NCBI RefSeq assembly: GCF_025642115.1 | Contig: NZ_CP106753.1 | Location: 3,411,501-3,475,500, forward strand | From: Chitiniphilus purpureus | GTDB lineage: Bacteria; Pseudomonadota; Gammaproteobacteria; Burkholderiales; Chitinibacteraceae | Length of the DNA: 64,000 nt | Reading direction: 5' to 3' | Part shown: positions 53,541 to 64,000 of the stretch, piece by piece | Position numbering within the stretch: position 1 is the stretch's first letter | Layout of the letters: each line of letters begins with the position of its first letter | The notes under the pieces: model-generated | What the model was told of the DNA's origin: nothing | What the model saw: only the letters and a program-made list of their open reading frames with translations | Databases searched by the model: none | Position numbers and translations under genes: made by a program

Positions 53541-53864
53541 ATGAAAATCGAACTGTCGCCAGCCGAGCGGCAATACCTGCGCGGCCTTGCCCACGGACTC
53601 AATCCGGTGGTCATGATAGGGAACAACGGGCTTACCGACGCGGTGATCCGCGAGATCGCGGTCAACCTGGACGCCCATGAACTGATCAAGATCCGGGTAT
53701 TGGGCGATGATCGTGCACTGCGGGAGGAATACCTCGGCCGGATCTGCGATGAGCTCGATGCCGCACCGGTCCAGCAGTTGGGCAAGCTGCTGATCGTCTA
53801 TCGTCCGTCCAGCACCGACAAGCCCCGGATCGTGTTGCCCAAGGGCAAGCACAAACCCGCTTGA
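53541..53864 (+). CDS. yhbY: YhbY-type ribosome assembly RNA-binding protein
   Basis: 107 aa, CRS1/YhbY domain: LSPAERQYLRGLAHGLNPVV and the GNNG loop of the KH-like fold. Binds pre-50S particles. Divergent from rlmE-ftsH, as in E. coli. A Lys/Pro tail follows the domain. Confidence 0.95.
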   Translation: MKIELSPAERQYLRGLAHGLNPVVMIGNNGLTDAVIREIAVNLDAHELIKIRVLGDDRALREEYLGRICDELDAAPVQQLGKLLIVYRPSSTDKPRIVLPKGKHKPA

Positions 53865-53916
53865 CCGCACCCAGGCGGGCCGGCAGACCGGCGGGCCCGC
53901 CCCATCCATCGCGCCA

Positions 53917-54351
53917 TCAGCGCGCATCCCGCCAGACGTAGAACGCACCGAAGAGCGCCTGCACCAGATAGATCAGCGATGAGATGGTGTGCCATTGCTC
54001 CAGCCCGCCCCCGAATACGCCAGTGGCGGCCTGCGACAGGCCCGGCTTGATGCCGGCGATGATCGGAAACACCGCGAACTGATTGATCAGCGTGCAGACC
54101 AGCATGCCGATCACCAGCCACAGCTTGGCCTCCTTGAACGCGCGCAGGCCCTCGGCCCACAGCCAGTAGACCAGCAGGTAGGCGCCGGCGACGATGCCGA
54201 GCCAGCCGATGCCCCGGAAGATCTGACCGGCCACGTTGCCGGCAAGGCGCGCATCGAGCGATTTGAACAGGATAGGCGCCACCAGCACGCCGACGATCCA
54301 TAAACCGCCGATCCACAGGACGGTGAGCAACGATTTCAAGCCGTTAGCCAT
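53917..54351 (-). CDS. DUF4149 family membrane protein, 144 aa
   Basis: Four hydrophobic segments (LLTVLWIGGLWIVGVLVAPI; IGWLGIVAGAYLLVYWLWAE; LWLVIGMLVCTLINQFAVFP; ISSLIYLVQALFGAFYVW). The family commonly lies next to greA or yhbY in betaproteobacteria. No known function. Confidence 0.85.
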   Translation of the reverse strand: MANGLKSLLTVLWIGGLWIVGVLVAPILFKSLDARLAGNVAGQIFRGIGWLGIVAGAYLLVYWLWAEGLRAFKEAKLWLVIGMLVCTLINQFAVFPIIAGIKPGLSQAATGVFGGGLEQWHTISSLIYLVQALFGAFYVWRDAR

Positions 54352-54394
54352 GTGACCCCAACCGGCAGGCCCAGGGCAGGCCCGCCCTCCTTCT

Positions 54395-54877
54395 TCAGAT
54401 GTATCGCACGTCCAGCACTTCGTACTCGCGGATGCCCCCCGGGGCCACCACTTCGGCGATATCCCCGGCGTACTTGCCGATCAAGGCACGCGCAATCGGG
54501 CTGGATACCGAGATCTTGCCATCCTTGAGATCGGCTTCGTCGTCACCGACGATCTGGTAGGTCACCGCGTTGCCGGCTTCGAGATCCTCGAGGTCCACCG
54601 TCGCCCCGAACACCACGCGCCCTTCGGCGGTGTGCTGCAGATCCTTGGGATCGATGACCTGGGCGTTGGAGAGCTTGGCCTCCAGTTCCGCGATGCGCCC
54701 CTCGACGAAACCCTGCCTTTCCTTGGCGGCGTCGTATTCGGCGTTCTCCGACAGATCGCCATGCGAGCGCGCCTCGGCGATCGCCGCGATCACGGCCGGG
54801 CGATCGACGCTCTTGAGGCGCTGCAATTCAACCTTGAGCTTTTCCGCACCGATCACGGTCAACGGAATCTTGATCAT
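54395..54877 (-). CDS. greA: Transcription elongation factor GreA
   Basis: 160 aa. N-terminal coiled coil with acidic tip ([20 protein letters not shown]) inserted into the RNA polymerase channel to stimulate transcript cleavage, and the C-terminal FKBP-like domain ([20 protein letters not shown]). Start [14 protein letters not shown] at 54877. Confidence 0.97.
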   Translation of the reverse strand: MIKIPLTVIGAEKLKVELQRLKSVDRPAVIAAIAEARSHGDLSENAEYDAAKERQGFVEGRIAELEAKLSNAQVIDPKDLQHTAEGRVVFGATVDLEDLEAGNAVTYQIVGDDEADLKDGKISVSSPIARALIGKYAGDIAEVVAPGGIREYEVLDVRYI

Positions 54878-54980
54878 GTTCACTCCAGTCAAGGACACGC
54901 TTTTGCGCCCCTGCAAAATCAAAGGGCCAAGACGGGGCTTGGCCGAACGGTAGGCCCGATTGCGGGCTTGGACAAAAGGA

Positions 54981-55008
54981 CAGCCGCCGTCTCTTCAGAC
55001 GGCGGCTG
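54981..55008 (-). terminator. Terminator after carB containing a DUS-like decamer
   Basis: CAGCCGCCGTCT (54981-54992), loop CTTC, AGACGGCGGCTG (54997-55008), a 12-bp perfect stem; on the minus strand followed by CCTTTTG. The minus strand reads GCCGTCTGAA within it, identical to the Neisseria uptake-sequence core. Confidence 0.8.
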
Positions 55009-55025
55009 CATTGGGGTTTACGTTA

Positions 55026-58247
<3,222 letters not shown>

Positions 58248-58259
58248 GGTGTTTCCGTG

Positions 58260-58360
58260 AAAAGTGAAACGTGAAATGTGAAAGGTTGGCGGTCAGGCAC
58301 GGCAAAGCCGCGCGCATCTCACAAGGCGCAGCGCGCCATCACGTTTCACGTTTCACTTGC
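58260..58360. repeat. Inverted/tandem CGTGAAA heptamers in the carA-carB gap
   Basis: AAGTGAAACGTGAAATGTG (58263-58281) and CACGTTTCACGTTTCACTT (58340-58358) form a 19-bp inverted repeat with one mismatch, enclosing 58 bp. Each arm is itself a tandem of the heptamer CGTGAAA. The right arm encodes the last codons of carA (VKRET). Confidence 0.85.
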
Positions 58361-59475
58361 TCCATGGAAGCGATGAATCGGTCGAACAAGTACGCCACGT
58401 CATGCGGCCCCGGGCTTGCCTCCGGGTGGCCCTGGAAGCTGAACGCCGGCGCATCGGTCAGGGCGATGCCCTGCACCGTGCCGTCGAACAGCGAGCGGTG
58501 CGTGACACGCACATTGGCCGGCAGGCTGGTTTCGTCCACCTGGAAACCGTGGTTCTGCGAGGTGATCATCACGCGGCCGCTATCCAGATCCTGCACCGGA
58601 TGATTGGCACCGTGATGGCCGAACTTCATCTTGCTGGTGATCCCGCCGGCAGCGAGGCCGAGAATCTGATGCCCCAGGCAGATGCCGAAGGTGGGGATGC
58701 GCTTGGCGATGAACTCGCGCGTGGCGGCGATCGCGTAGTCGCACGGCTCCGGATCGCCCGGGCCATTGGAGAGGAACACACCGTCCGGATCCAGCGCGAG
58801 CACCTCATCGGCCGGGGTCTGCGCCGGCACCACGGTCAGCTTGCAGCCGCGCTCGGCCAACATGCGCAGGATGTTGTGCTTGACGCCGAAGTCGTAGGCC
58901 ACCACATGGTGCTTGGGGTCGCTCTGCACCGTGTAGCCCACCCCCAGCTTCCACTCGGCGGTCTGCCACGGATACGGCTCCCTGGCCGCCACCACCTGCG
59001 CCAGATCCTGGCCGGCCATCGAGCCGAACGATCTGGCCTTCTCCACCGCGGCGGCCGCATCGATGCCTTGGCCGCTGACGATGCAGCCGGGTTGGGCGCC
59101 CTTTTCGCGCAGGATGCGGGTGAGCTTGCGGGTATCGATATCCGCAATGGCGACGGTGCCATTGGCTTTGAGATAGTCCGAAAGACTGAGCGTGGCGCGG
59201 AAGTTGGAATGGCGCAGCGGCAGATCGCGGATGATCAGGCCGGCCGCAAACACGGTGCGGCTTTCCGCGTCTTCGGCATTCACACCGTAATTGCCGATAT
59301 GCGGGTAGGTCAGCGTGACGATCTGACGGTTGTAGGAAGGATCGGTCAGGATTTCCTGATACCCGGTGATCGAGGTGTTGAAGACCACTTCACCGATGGT
59401 TTCACCGTCGGCGCCAATGGAAGTACCGTAGAACAGGGTGCCGTCGGCTAGCGCGAGCAGGGCAGGTTGAGACAC
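58339..59475 (-). CDS. carA: Carbamoyl-phosphate synthase small subunit
   Basis: 378 aa. N-terminal CPSase domain, then a class I glutamine amidotransferase with catalytic Cys in [18 protein letters not shown] and the His/Glu pair near the C-terminus ([20 protein letters not shown]). Supplies ammonia to CarB. Confidence 0.97.
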   Translation of the reverse strand: MSQPALLALADGTLFYGTSIGADGETIGEVVFNTSITGYQEILTDPSYNRQIVTLTYPHIGNYGVNAEDAESRTVFAAGLIIRDLPLRHSNFRATLSLSDYLKANGTVAIADIDTRKLTRILREKGAQPGCIVSGQGIDAAAAVEKARSFGSMAGQDLAQVVAAREPYPWQTAEWKLGVGYTVQSDPKHHVVAYDFGVKHNILRMLAERGCKLTVVPAQTPADEVLALDPDGVFLSNGPGDPEPCDYAIAATREFIAKRIPTFGICLGHQILGLAAGGITSKMKFGHHGANHPVQDLDSGRVMITSQNHGFQVDETSLPANVRVTHRSLFDGTVQGIALTDAPAFSFQGHPEASPGPHDVAYLFDRFIASMEQVKRET

Positions 59476-59531
59476 TGGCGGCTCCTGGGCATTGCGCCCG
59501 AATGATGCGAATTTCCGGAAGGTACACGTAG

Positions 59532-59564
59532 AAAAACGGGACTGGTGTGCCCGGTCCCGTTTTT
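59532..59564. terminator. Terminator between the peroxidase gene and carA
   Basis: AAAAACGGGAC (59532-59542) pairs with GTCCCGTTTTT (59554-59564); A/T tails on both sides make it bidirectional. carA therefore needs its own promoter in the 56 bp before its ATG. Confidence 0.85.
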
Positions 59565-59648
59565 GCTGTGCAAAATTGCCGGGATGTTACCGCAAAATGC
59601 CTTTTCTTTCAACGCCGAGGGGTGCCGGCGCCGCCGCCACAGCCCGCC

Positions 59649-60131
59649 TCAGCCCAGCAATTTCTCGATCCGTTCGTGCAGCTGCTCCGGCTTGGTGGTC
59701 GGTGCGAAACGCTCGACGACCTTGCCCGAGCGGTCGACGAGGAACTTGGTGAAGTTCCATTTGATGCCTTCGGTGCCCAGCACGCCCGGCTCGGATTTCT
59801 TCAGAAAGCGATACAGCGGATGCGCGTGCTCGCCATTGACCTCGACCTTGGCAAACAGCGGGAAGTCCACCTGGTAGCTGGTGCTGCAGAATGATTTGAT
59901 CTGTGCTTCGTCATCGGGCTCCTGGGCGCCGAACTGGTTGCATGGAAAACCCAGCACCGCAAAGCCGCGCTCGCAGTAACGCCGGTAGAGCGCCTCCAGG
60001 CCTTCGTATTGCGGCGTGAAGCCGCATTTGCTCGCCACATTAACGATCAGCAGCACCTGTCCCCGAAAGCGCGACAGCGGTACCGCCTGCCCATCGATGT
60101 CCTGCGCCTGGAAGTCGTACACCGTATCCAT
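59649..60131 (-). CDS. Glutathione peroxidase-like thiol peroxidase
   Basis: 160 aa. Catalytic Cys36 in NVASKCGFTPQYEGL, Gln in GFPCNQFGAQEP and Trp in GIKWNFTKFLVDR, the GPx tetrad in Cys form. Reduces hydroperoxides, in bacteria usually with thioredoxin. Start MDTVYDFQAQDI at 60131. Confidence 0.95.
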   Translation of the reverse strand: MDTVYDFQAQDIDGQAVPLSRFRGQVLLIVNVASKCGFTPQYEGLEALYRRYCERGFAVLGFPCNQFGAQEPDDEAQIKSFCSTSYQVDFPLFAKVEVNGEHAHPLYRFLKKSEPGVLGTEGIKWNFTKFLVDRSGKVVERFAPTTKPEQLHERIEKLLG

Positions 60132-60211
60132 GCCCTGCTCCTTGTGATCGGGTCGAAACCATGCGGGGCTTTGGAGGATAATCACCCCAGACCATCGCCT
60201 GCGGCCGACCC

Positions 60212-60667
60212 ATGCTGTTCAATCCATCGCGCGACCAAGCGCGCCGCTTTTTCATCGAATCCTGGCGCAAGCATCACGCCCAGGTGCCGCTCACCGATCT
60301 GGAAAAGATCACGGTGGGCGTGCTGTTGCGCCACCCGGAATACCACCCCTATCTGCATCCGGACTACCTGGACCGCGACTGGCCACCCGAGCTGGGCCAG
60401 ACCAATCCGTTCCTGCACCTGTCGATGCATCTGGCGATCGAAGAGCAGCTTTCGATCGACCAGCCGCCCGGCGTGCGCGACCTGTACAGCGGGCTGTGCC
60501 GCAAATTCGGCGACGAGCACGCGGCCTTGCATGCGATGAGCGAAGGCCTGGCCGAGATGATCTGGCAGGCGCAGCGCCATGGTACGCCTCCTGACCCCAA
60601 CCATTACCTGGATGTTTTGCGGGCTTTGCTGAATCGGCCGACATCCGGCGAGCAGCCACCCCGGTAG
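60212..60667 (+). CDS. DUF1841 family protein, 151 aa
   Basis: A full-length member of DUF1841: MLFNPSRDQARRFF start, LTDLEKITVGVLLRHPEYHP, HLSMHLAIEEQLSIDQPPGV and NHYLDVLRALL end. Widespread in beta- and gammaproteobacteria, function unknown. Stands alone, convergent with the M48 protease gene. Confidence 0.93.
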   Translation: MLFNPSRDQARRFFIESWRKHHAQVPLTDLEKITVGVLLRHPEYHPYLHPDYLDRDWPPELGQTNPFLHLSMHLAIEEQLSIDQPPGVRDLYSGLCRKFGDEHAALHAMSEGLAEMIWQAQRHGTPPDPNHYLDVLRALLNRPTSGEQPPR

Positions 60668-60685
60668 ACGCCGCCGCGATACGGC

Positions 60686-62173
60686 TCAGCGCTGGTTGCG
60701 CTGCGGTGGGCCGAGGCGCTCGCTGTCGCGCTGCAACTCCTGCAGACGCGCCTCGATGCCCGACAGCACATAGAAGTCGTCGCCCGGCTGGCGTTGCGCG
60801 ATCTGCAGCTGTTCGATGGCCGCCTGGTATTCGCGCAACCGGATGTAGTACTCCGCTTGCGCGGCATGGTAGCGCTGCCCCTGCCCCAGCATCTGGTAAC
60901 TGCGTGCCTCGCGCTGGTACAAGGCCGGGTCGGAGGGATAGAGCGCCTGCGCCTCATGGCTCAGCGCCAGTGCCTGCCGGGCCTGCCCGGCCGCCAGCAG
61001 TGCGTCGATCCGGCCGTAGACAAGGCTGCGGCTGCCCGGGAAGCGCCCGGCGGCGGCGGCCAGCTGCGTGGCGGCCTCGGTTGCGCGCCCCTGGGCGATC
61101 AGCAGCTGGCCGCGTAGATACGCCAGGGTGGGATGGGCCGCGCCGTAGGCTGCCTGTGCCTGATCCAGGCTGGTGGCCGCGCCGCTGAAATCGCGATGGC
61201 GCAACTGCGCCAGCGCATAGCCGTACAGATGGGCGGCACGATTGCCGAAGCGCCCGTCGGCGAGGGCCTTGGCATACTCGGCCTGCAGCCGCTTGGCATC
61301 CCCCTGCAGCACGCGGGCCTTCTCGCGCATGAACAGAAAATCGATCGAATCGGGCACCTGCCGGTAGGGCAGGTCGCGCAGGCGGGCCTGGGCATCGGCA
61401 ATGCGCTTGTAGGTGACCGGGTGGGTGCGCAGGAACTCGGGCGCGTTGTTGTCGACCAGCCGGTTATGCTTTTGCAGGCGCTCGAAAAACGCCGGCATCG
61501 CGGCGGGGTCGAAGCCGGCCCGCCCCAGCATCTGCATGCCGACCCGGTCGGCCTCCTGCTCGAACGCATAGGTGAAATCCAGCTGCCGCTGCACCGCCAG
61601 CGCCGGTGCCGAGATCGCCGCGGCACTCGCCACGTCGCCCTGCCCGGCGTGTGCGGCGAGGATCGCTAGACCCAGCGCCGCCAGCGTCATCCACGGCGTG
61701 ATGCGCTGGCTTTCGATCAGCCGGGCGATGTGCTGCTGCGAGACGTGGGCAATTTCGTGGGCCAGCACGCTGGCCAGCTCCGATTCATGCTGTGCCGCCA
61801 CCATCAGGCCACTGTGGATGGCGATCAGTCCGCCGGGCACGGCGAAGGCATTGACCGAAGGGTCCAGGATGGGCAGAAAGGTGAACGAGCCACGCAGATC
61901 GTCGCCGGCATCGGTCAGGCGGCCGCCCAACGCGCTCACATAGGCCATCAGTTCCGGATCGTCGAGTACCACGCCCCGGCGCCGCAATTCGCGCATCACC
62001 GAGGCAGCGATCTGACTCTCCTCGTTGGTCGACAACGATTCGCGCGACGAATCGCCCAGATCGGGCAACGGGCTCTCGAAGGCCTGAGCAGGCAGCGCGA
62101 ACGACCAGGCCAGCACCACCGCCAGGCATCGCCGACGCAGACCGCACCTGCCTCCCCCTGCTGCTCGCCCCAT
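60686..62173 (-). CDS. BepA-like periplasmic M48 metalloprotease with TPR domain
   Basis: 495 aa. A signal peptide (CLAVVLAWSFALPAQAF), zinc motif HEIAH at residues 139-143 with the third ligand Glu205 in FEQEADRVG, then about 250 residues of TPR repeats. This is the architecture of BepA/YfgC, which handles stalled LptD and BAM substrates at the outer membrane. All catalytic residues are present. Confidence 0.92.
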   Translation of the reverse strand: MGRAAGGGRCGLRRRCLAVVLAWSFALPAQAFESPLPDLGDSSRESLSTNEESQIAASVMRELRRRGVVLDDPELMAYVSALGGRLTDAGDDLRGSFTFLPILDPSVNAFAVPGGLIAIHSGLMVAAQHESELASVLAHEIAHVSQQHIARLIESQRITPWMTLAALGLAILAAHAGQGDVASAAAISAPALAVQRQLDFTYAFEQEADRVGMQMLGRAGFDPAAMPAFFERLQKHNRLVDNNAPEFLRTHPVTYKRIADAQARLRDLPYRQVPDSIDFLFMREKARVLQGDAKRLQAEYAKALADGRFGNRAAHLYGYALAQLRHRDFSGAATSLDQAQAAYGAAHPTLAYLRGQLLIAQGRATEAATQLAAAAGRFPGSRSLVYGRIDALLAAGQARQALALSHEAQALYPSDPALYQREARSYQMLGQGQRYHAAQAEYYIRLREYQAAIEQLQIAQRQPGDDFYVLSGIEARLQELQRDSERLGPPQRNQR

Positions 62174-62176
62174 CGC

Positions 62177-62608
62177 CTATCCCCACCATGCCCGCAACGA
62201 TGCGGCCAGAACCAGATAACGGGCGAACTTGCCCAGCACCAGCCATGGCAACACCTGCCGCCACGGCCAACGCAGCCAGCCTGCGGCCAGGCATAGCGCA
62301 TCGCCCAACAACGGCACCCACGACAGCAGCAGCGCGGGGGCGCCGCGCCGCGCAAGCCAATCGGTACGTTTCGGCACCTGCCCTTGCGGCAGGCGCCGGC
62401 CCAGCCACACCGTGACCACGCCACCGAGGCTGTTGCCGATGGTGGCAATGGCAAGCGGCAGCCAGAAGGCCTGCGGGTACCGGAGCAGATAGGCAGTCAG
62501 CGCCGCTTCCGAGTTCCCGGGCAGCACGGTGGCGGACAGGAAAGCCGAGGCACCAAGGCCCGCCAGCCAGCCCCACGCGCCACTATTGGCGGCCAGGCTC
62601 TCGATCAG
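62177..62608 (-). CDS. YqaA family membrane protein, probable CTG start
   Basis: From the GTG at 62527 the protein lacks the N-terminal helix of YqaA (DedA/VTT superfamily). The frame continues upstream with matching sequence (AWGWLAGLGASAFLSATVLP before GNSEAAL) to a CTG at 62608 that overlaps the cyaY stop (CTGA); TGA closes the frame just before. Starting there gives 143 aa, the length of E. coli YqaA (142). Conserved LPGNSE, TIGNSLGGVV, SWVPLLGDALCLAAGWLR. TGAGGA lies at suitable distance upstream. Confidence 0.85.
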   Translation of the reverse strand: MIESLAANSGAWGWLAGLGASAFLSATVLPGNSEAALTAYLLRYPQAFWLPLAIATIGNSLGGVVTVWLGRRLPQGQVPKRTDWLARRGAPALLLSWVPLLGDALCLAAGWLRWPWRQVLPWLVLGKFARYLVLAASLRAWWG

Positions 62609-62916
62609 AGCGTGAAATCCTCACCGGCATGCAGGCGGATCGCGGCAGCAAGATCCGCGAAGAACTCGCCCTCCCCGCGCGTGTTGCGCCAGGCGCCGGC
62701 CTGCTGCCGGTAGTGATAGCCACCGCTGCGTGCCGCGATCCAGAGCTCCTGGTTGGCGGCATGACGATTGACCACAATCTTGCTGTCATCCTCGAACTGC
62801 AGTTCGAGCACATTGCCGGACAGCAGCGGATCGACGTCCAGCCCGGCATGTTCCAGGGCCATCTCGATGCGGGCGAACACGGCGTCGGTCGCGGTCAGGA
62901 ACTCGGATTCGGTCAT
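62605..62916 (-). CDS. cyaY: Frataxin-like iron-sulfur assembly protein CyaY
   Basis: 103 aa, start MTESEFLTATDAVFARIEMA. Acidic N-terminal helix for iron, beta sheet VLELQFEDDSKIVVNRHAAN, QELWIAARSGGYHYR. Regulates Fe-S assembly on IscU/IscS. Divergent from lptM. Confidence 0.96.
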   Translation of the reverse strand: MTESEFLTATDAVFARIEMALEHAGLDVDPLLSGNVLELQFEDDSKIVVNRHAANQELWIAARSGGYHYRQQAGAWRNTRGEGEFFADLAAAIRLHAGEDFTL

Positions 62917-62975
62917 GGCGTAGGCAGTGCAAACGGGCGTGATAACATCCCGATTTTGCCACCAAAGCCCCGCGG

Positions 62976-63131
62976 ATGCGCGCATTTCTCCTTTTGATCC
63001 TGACCCTGGGCCTGGCCGGATGCGGCTTCAAGGGACCGTTGTACCTGCCCGAAGCGCAGCCTGCCCCAGCCACGCCCGCCGCGGCGGCACCGGCCACCGC
63101 TTCCGAGCCGGCAGGCGCTGGCAACAGCTAG
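62976..63131 (+). CDS. lptM: LptM-type small outer-membrane lipoprotein
   Basis: 51 aa: MRAFLLLILTLGLAGCGFKGPLYLP carries the lipobox LAGC and the conserved CGxKGPLYLP motif of LptM (YifL), here CGFKGPLYLP, followed by an Ala/Pro-rich tail. In E. coli LptM helps LptD mature. Divergent from cyaY, as expected. Confidence 0.92.
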   Translation: MRAFLLLILTLGLAGCGFKGPLYLPEAQPAPATPAAAAPATASEPAGAGNS

Positions 63132-63171
63132 GCGTCGCGCGCCGCCCCGGTCCGGGAGCGTGCGCTGCCGC

Positions 63172-63696
63172 TCACTGGCGCTCGCGCTGCCGCTTGCGGT
63201 AATCCCAGGGCGGCTGGGGCCGTGTCGCCTGCCACAAGCCGCGCTGGTCATCACTGGCCAGGCGCTGTGCCGTGGCATAGCGGGCGAAGTCGGTCTTGTC
63301 CTGCCGGCGCTTGGCATAGCGCGGGTAGTGCCAGGCGTAGCCGGCCTCGACCAGCGCCAGATTCACGTCCTCGCCATCACGCTCGATCCGCGCCACGATG
63401 CGGCCATAGCGATCCACCTCGACCACCTCGGCATGCACGCGCCGGCCGTAGACGCGCGTGGAAAGCTGCCACTTGGCCGCCTTGCCGTAGGCCTGGGCCT
63501 TCTCCGGCGCGTCGATGAACGCCAGGCGGACCGCATGCTCACGCAGACCATCGTCGAGCAGGGTCAGCGTGTCGCCATCAGCGATGCGGATCACCCGGCC
63601 ATCCAGCGTCTCGCCCCGTCCCAGCCGGTCCGGCCCGTCGGACAGACAGCCGCACAAGGCCGCGATCGCGAGCACCGCAAGCGCCGCGCCCCTCAT
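63172..63696 (-). CDS. Thermonuclease-family (SNase-like) lipoprotein
   Basis: 174 aa from the ATG at 63696, which overlaps the hpnD stop (ATGA). N-terminal MRGAALAVLAIAALCGCLSD with a lipobox-like LCGC; then the staphylococcal nuclease fold: RVIRIADGDTLTLLDDG, VRLAFIDAPEKAQAYGK, and RYGRIVARIERDGEDVN for the catalytic Arg/Glu. Basic C-terminus. Start 63708 is possible but less likely. Confidence 0.88.
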   Translation of the reverse strand: MRGAALAVLAIAALCGCLSDGPDRLGRGETLDGRVIRIADGDTLTLLDDGLREHAVRLAFIDAPEKAQAYGKAAKWQLSTRVYGRRVHAEVVEVDRYGRIVARIERDGEDVNLALVEAGYAWHYPRYAKRRQDKTDFARYATAQRLASDDQRGLWQATRPQPPWDYRKRQRERQ

Positions 63697-64000
63697 CGTT
63701 TGCGCCACGCGCGCCAGAGCAGGCGCGGCCAGTCGCGGCCGGTCAACACCGGACGGTGCCGGAACATGTCATAGCCGCTTTGCTGCAGCTTGGTCAGGAT
63801 GGCATCGCCCCCCAGCACGGTCAGCCGCAGCTCCAGTCCGATCCTGCCGGGCAGTTGCAGCGCCAGTGGTGCCCCGGCCTGCAACATGCGCCGCGTGCGG
63901 TCCACCTGGAACGCCATCAGCCGGCGCCAATTGGCATCGACTTCGCCCTGCCCGATCTGCGCCTCGCTGACGTTGAAGCGTGCCAGCTCGTCCAGCGGCA
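63693..64000 (-). CDS. hpnD: Presqualene diphosphate synthase HpnD, C-terminal part
   Basis: The last 101 residues of a squalene/phytoene synthase; the rest is beyond the right edge. LPGRIGLELRLTVLGGDAIL then TKLQQSGYDMFRHRPVLTGR is typical of HpnD, which makes presqualene diphosphate for hopanoids. The gene order outside the window would confirm it. Confidence 0.85.
   Translation of the reverse strand, partial: PLDELARFNVSEAQIGQGEVDANWRRLMAFQVDRTRRMLQAGAPLALQLPGRIGLELRLTVLGGDAILTKLQQSGYDMFRHRPVLTGRDWPRLLWRAWRKR

Overview
The window looks like part of a GC-rich betaproteobacterial chromosome, most likely from order Neisseriales (a Chromobacteriaceae-like genus). This is an inference from gene content and order: nuoA-N followed by a DUF2818 gene, tpiA-secG-tRNA-Leu(GAG), ihfA followed by a MerR-type gene, and DUF1841, cyaY/lptM and hpnD. 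No species can be assigned from sequence alone.

Positions 1 to about 19.65 kb are the right-hand part of a prophage that continues past the left edge. It is inserted at the 3' end of tRNA-Pro(GGG), with the integrase gene facing that end. The layout is lambdoid/P22-like. A leftward operon (minus strand) runs from a Cro-like gene through small early genes to an O-like replication initiator that carries six iterons, then directly into P22-type DNA-ejection genes, a 45-aa membrane protein and a tailspike. No helicase, antiterminator, lysis, terminase, portal or capsid genes lie between. The initiator is followed by a strong ribosome-binding site, eight codons of a lost gene and then a 5'-truncated ejection gene, which marks an internal deletion, so the prophage is probably defective. 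A repressor gene diverges from cro, with three 16-bp operators between them. Next comes an accessory block: a lipoprotein, a two-helix membrane protein, a LuxR-like regulator, and a gene for a 27-bp tandem-repeat protein (DUF7666-like) preceded by three more copies of the same operator. The plus-strand arm (10.8-19.6 kb) is a tightly overlapping operon of small phage genes, including a TraR-type zinc finger, an SSB-like protein, Gp157, an Ea22-like protein, several Cys-rich proteins, excisionase and integrase.

From 19.7 kb on the DNA is ordinary chromosome. The minus strand carries thrS-infC-rpmI-rplT-pheS-pheT-ihfA-merR (translation), tRNA-Val(GAC), the complete 14-gene nuoA-N operon for respiratory complex I, tRNA-Leu(GAG), secG and tpiA. 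A plus-strand block, pstSCAB plus a thioredoxin-fold and a rhodanese gene, lies between tpiA and glmM. Then follow glmM, folP, ftsH and rlmE (minus), the divergent yhbY, and DUF4149, greA, carB, carA, a glutathione peroxidase, a BepA-like M48 protease, a YqaA-like protein, cyaY, lptM, a thermonuclease homologue and the 3' end of hpnD.

The most unusual points are the repressor-operator cluster shared with the repeat-protein gene, the higher-order duplication inside that repeat array, the iteron origin embedded in a replication gene next to the deletion scar, and two probable non-canonical start codons (ATA for infC, CTG for the YqaA homologue).
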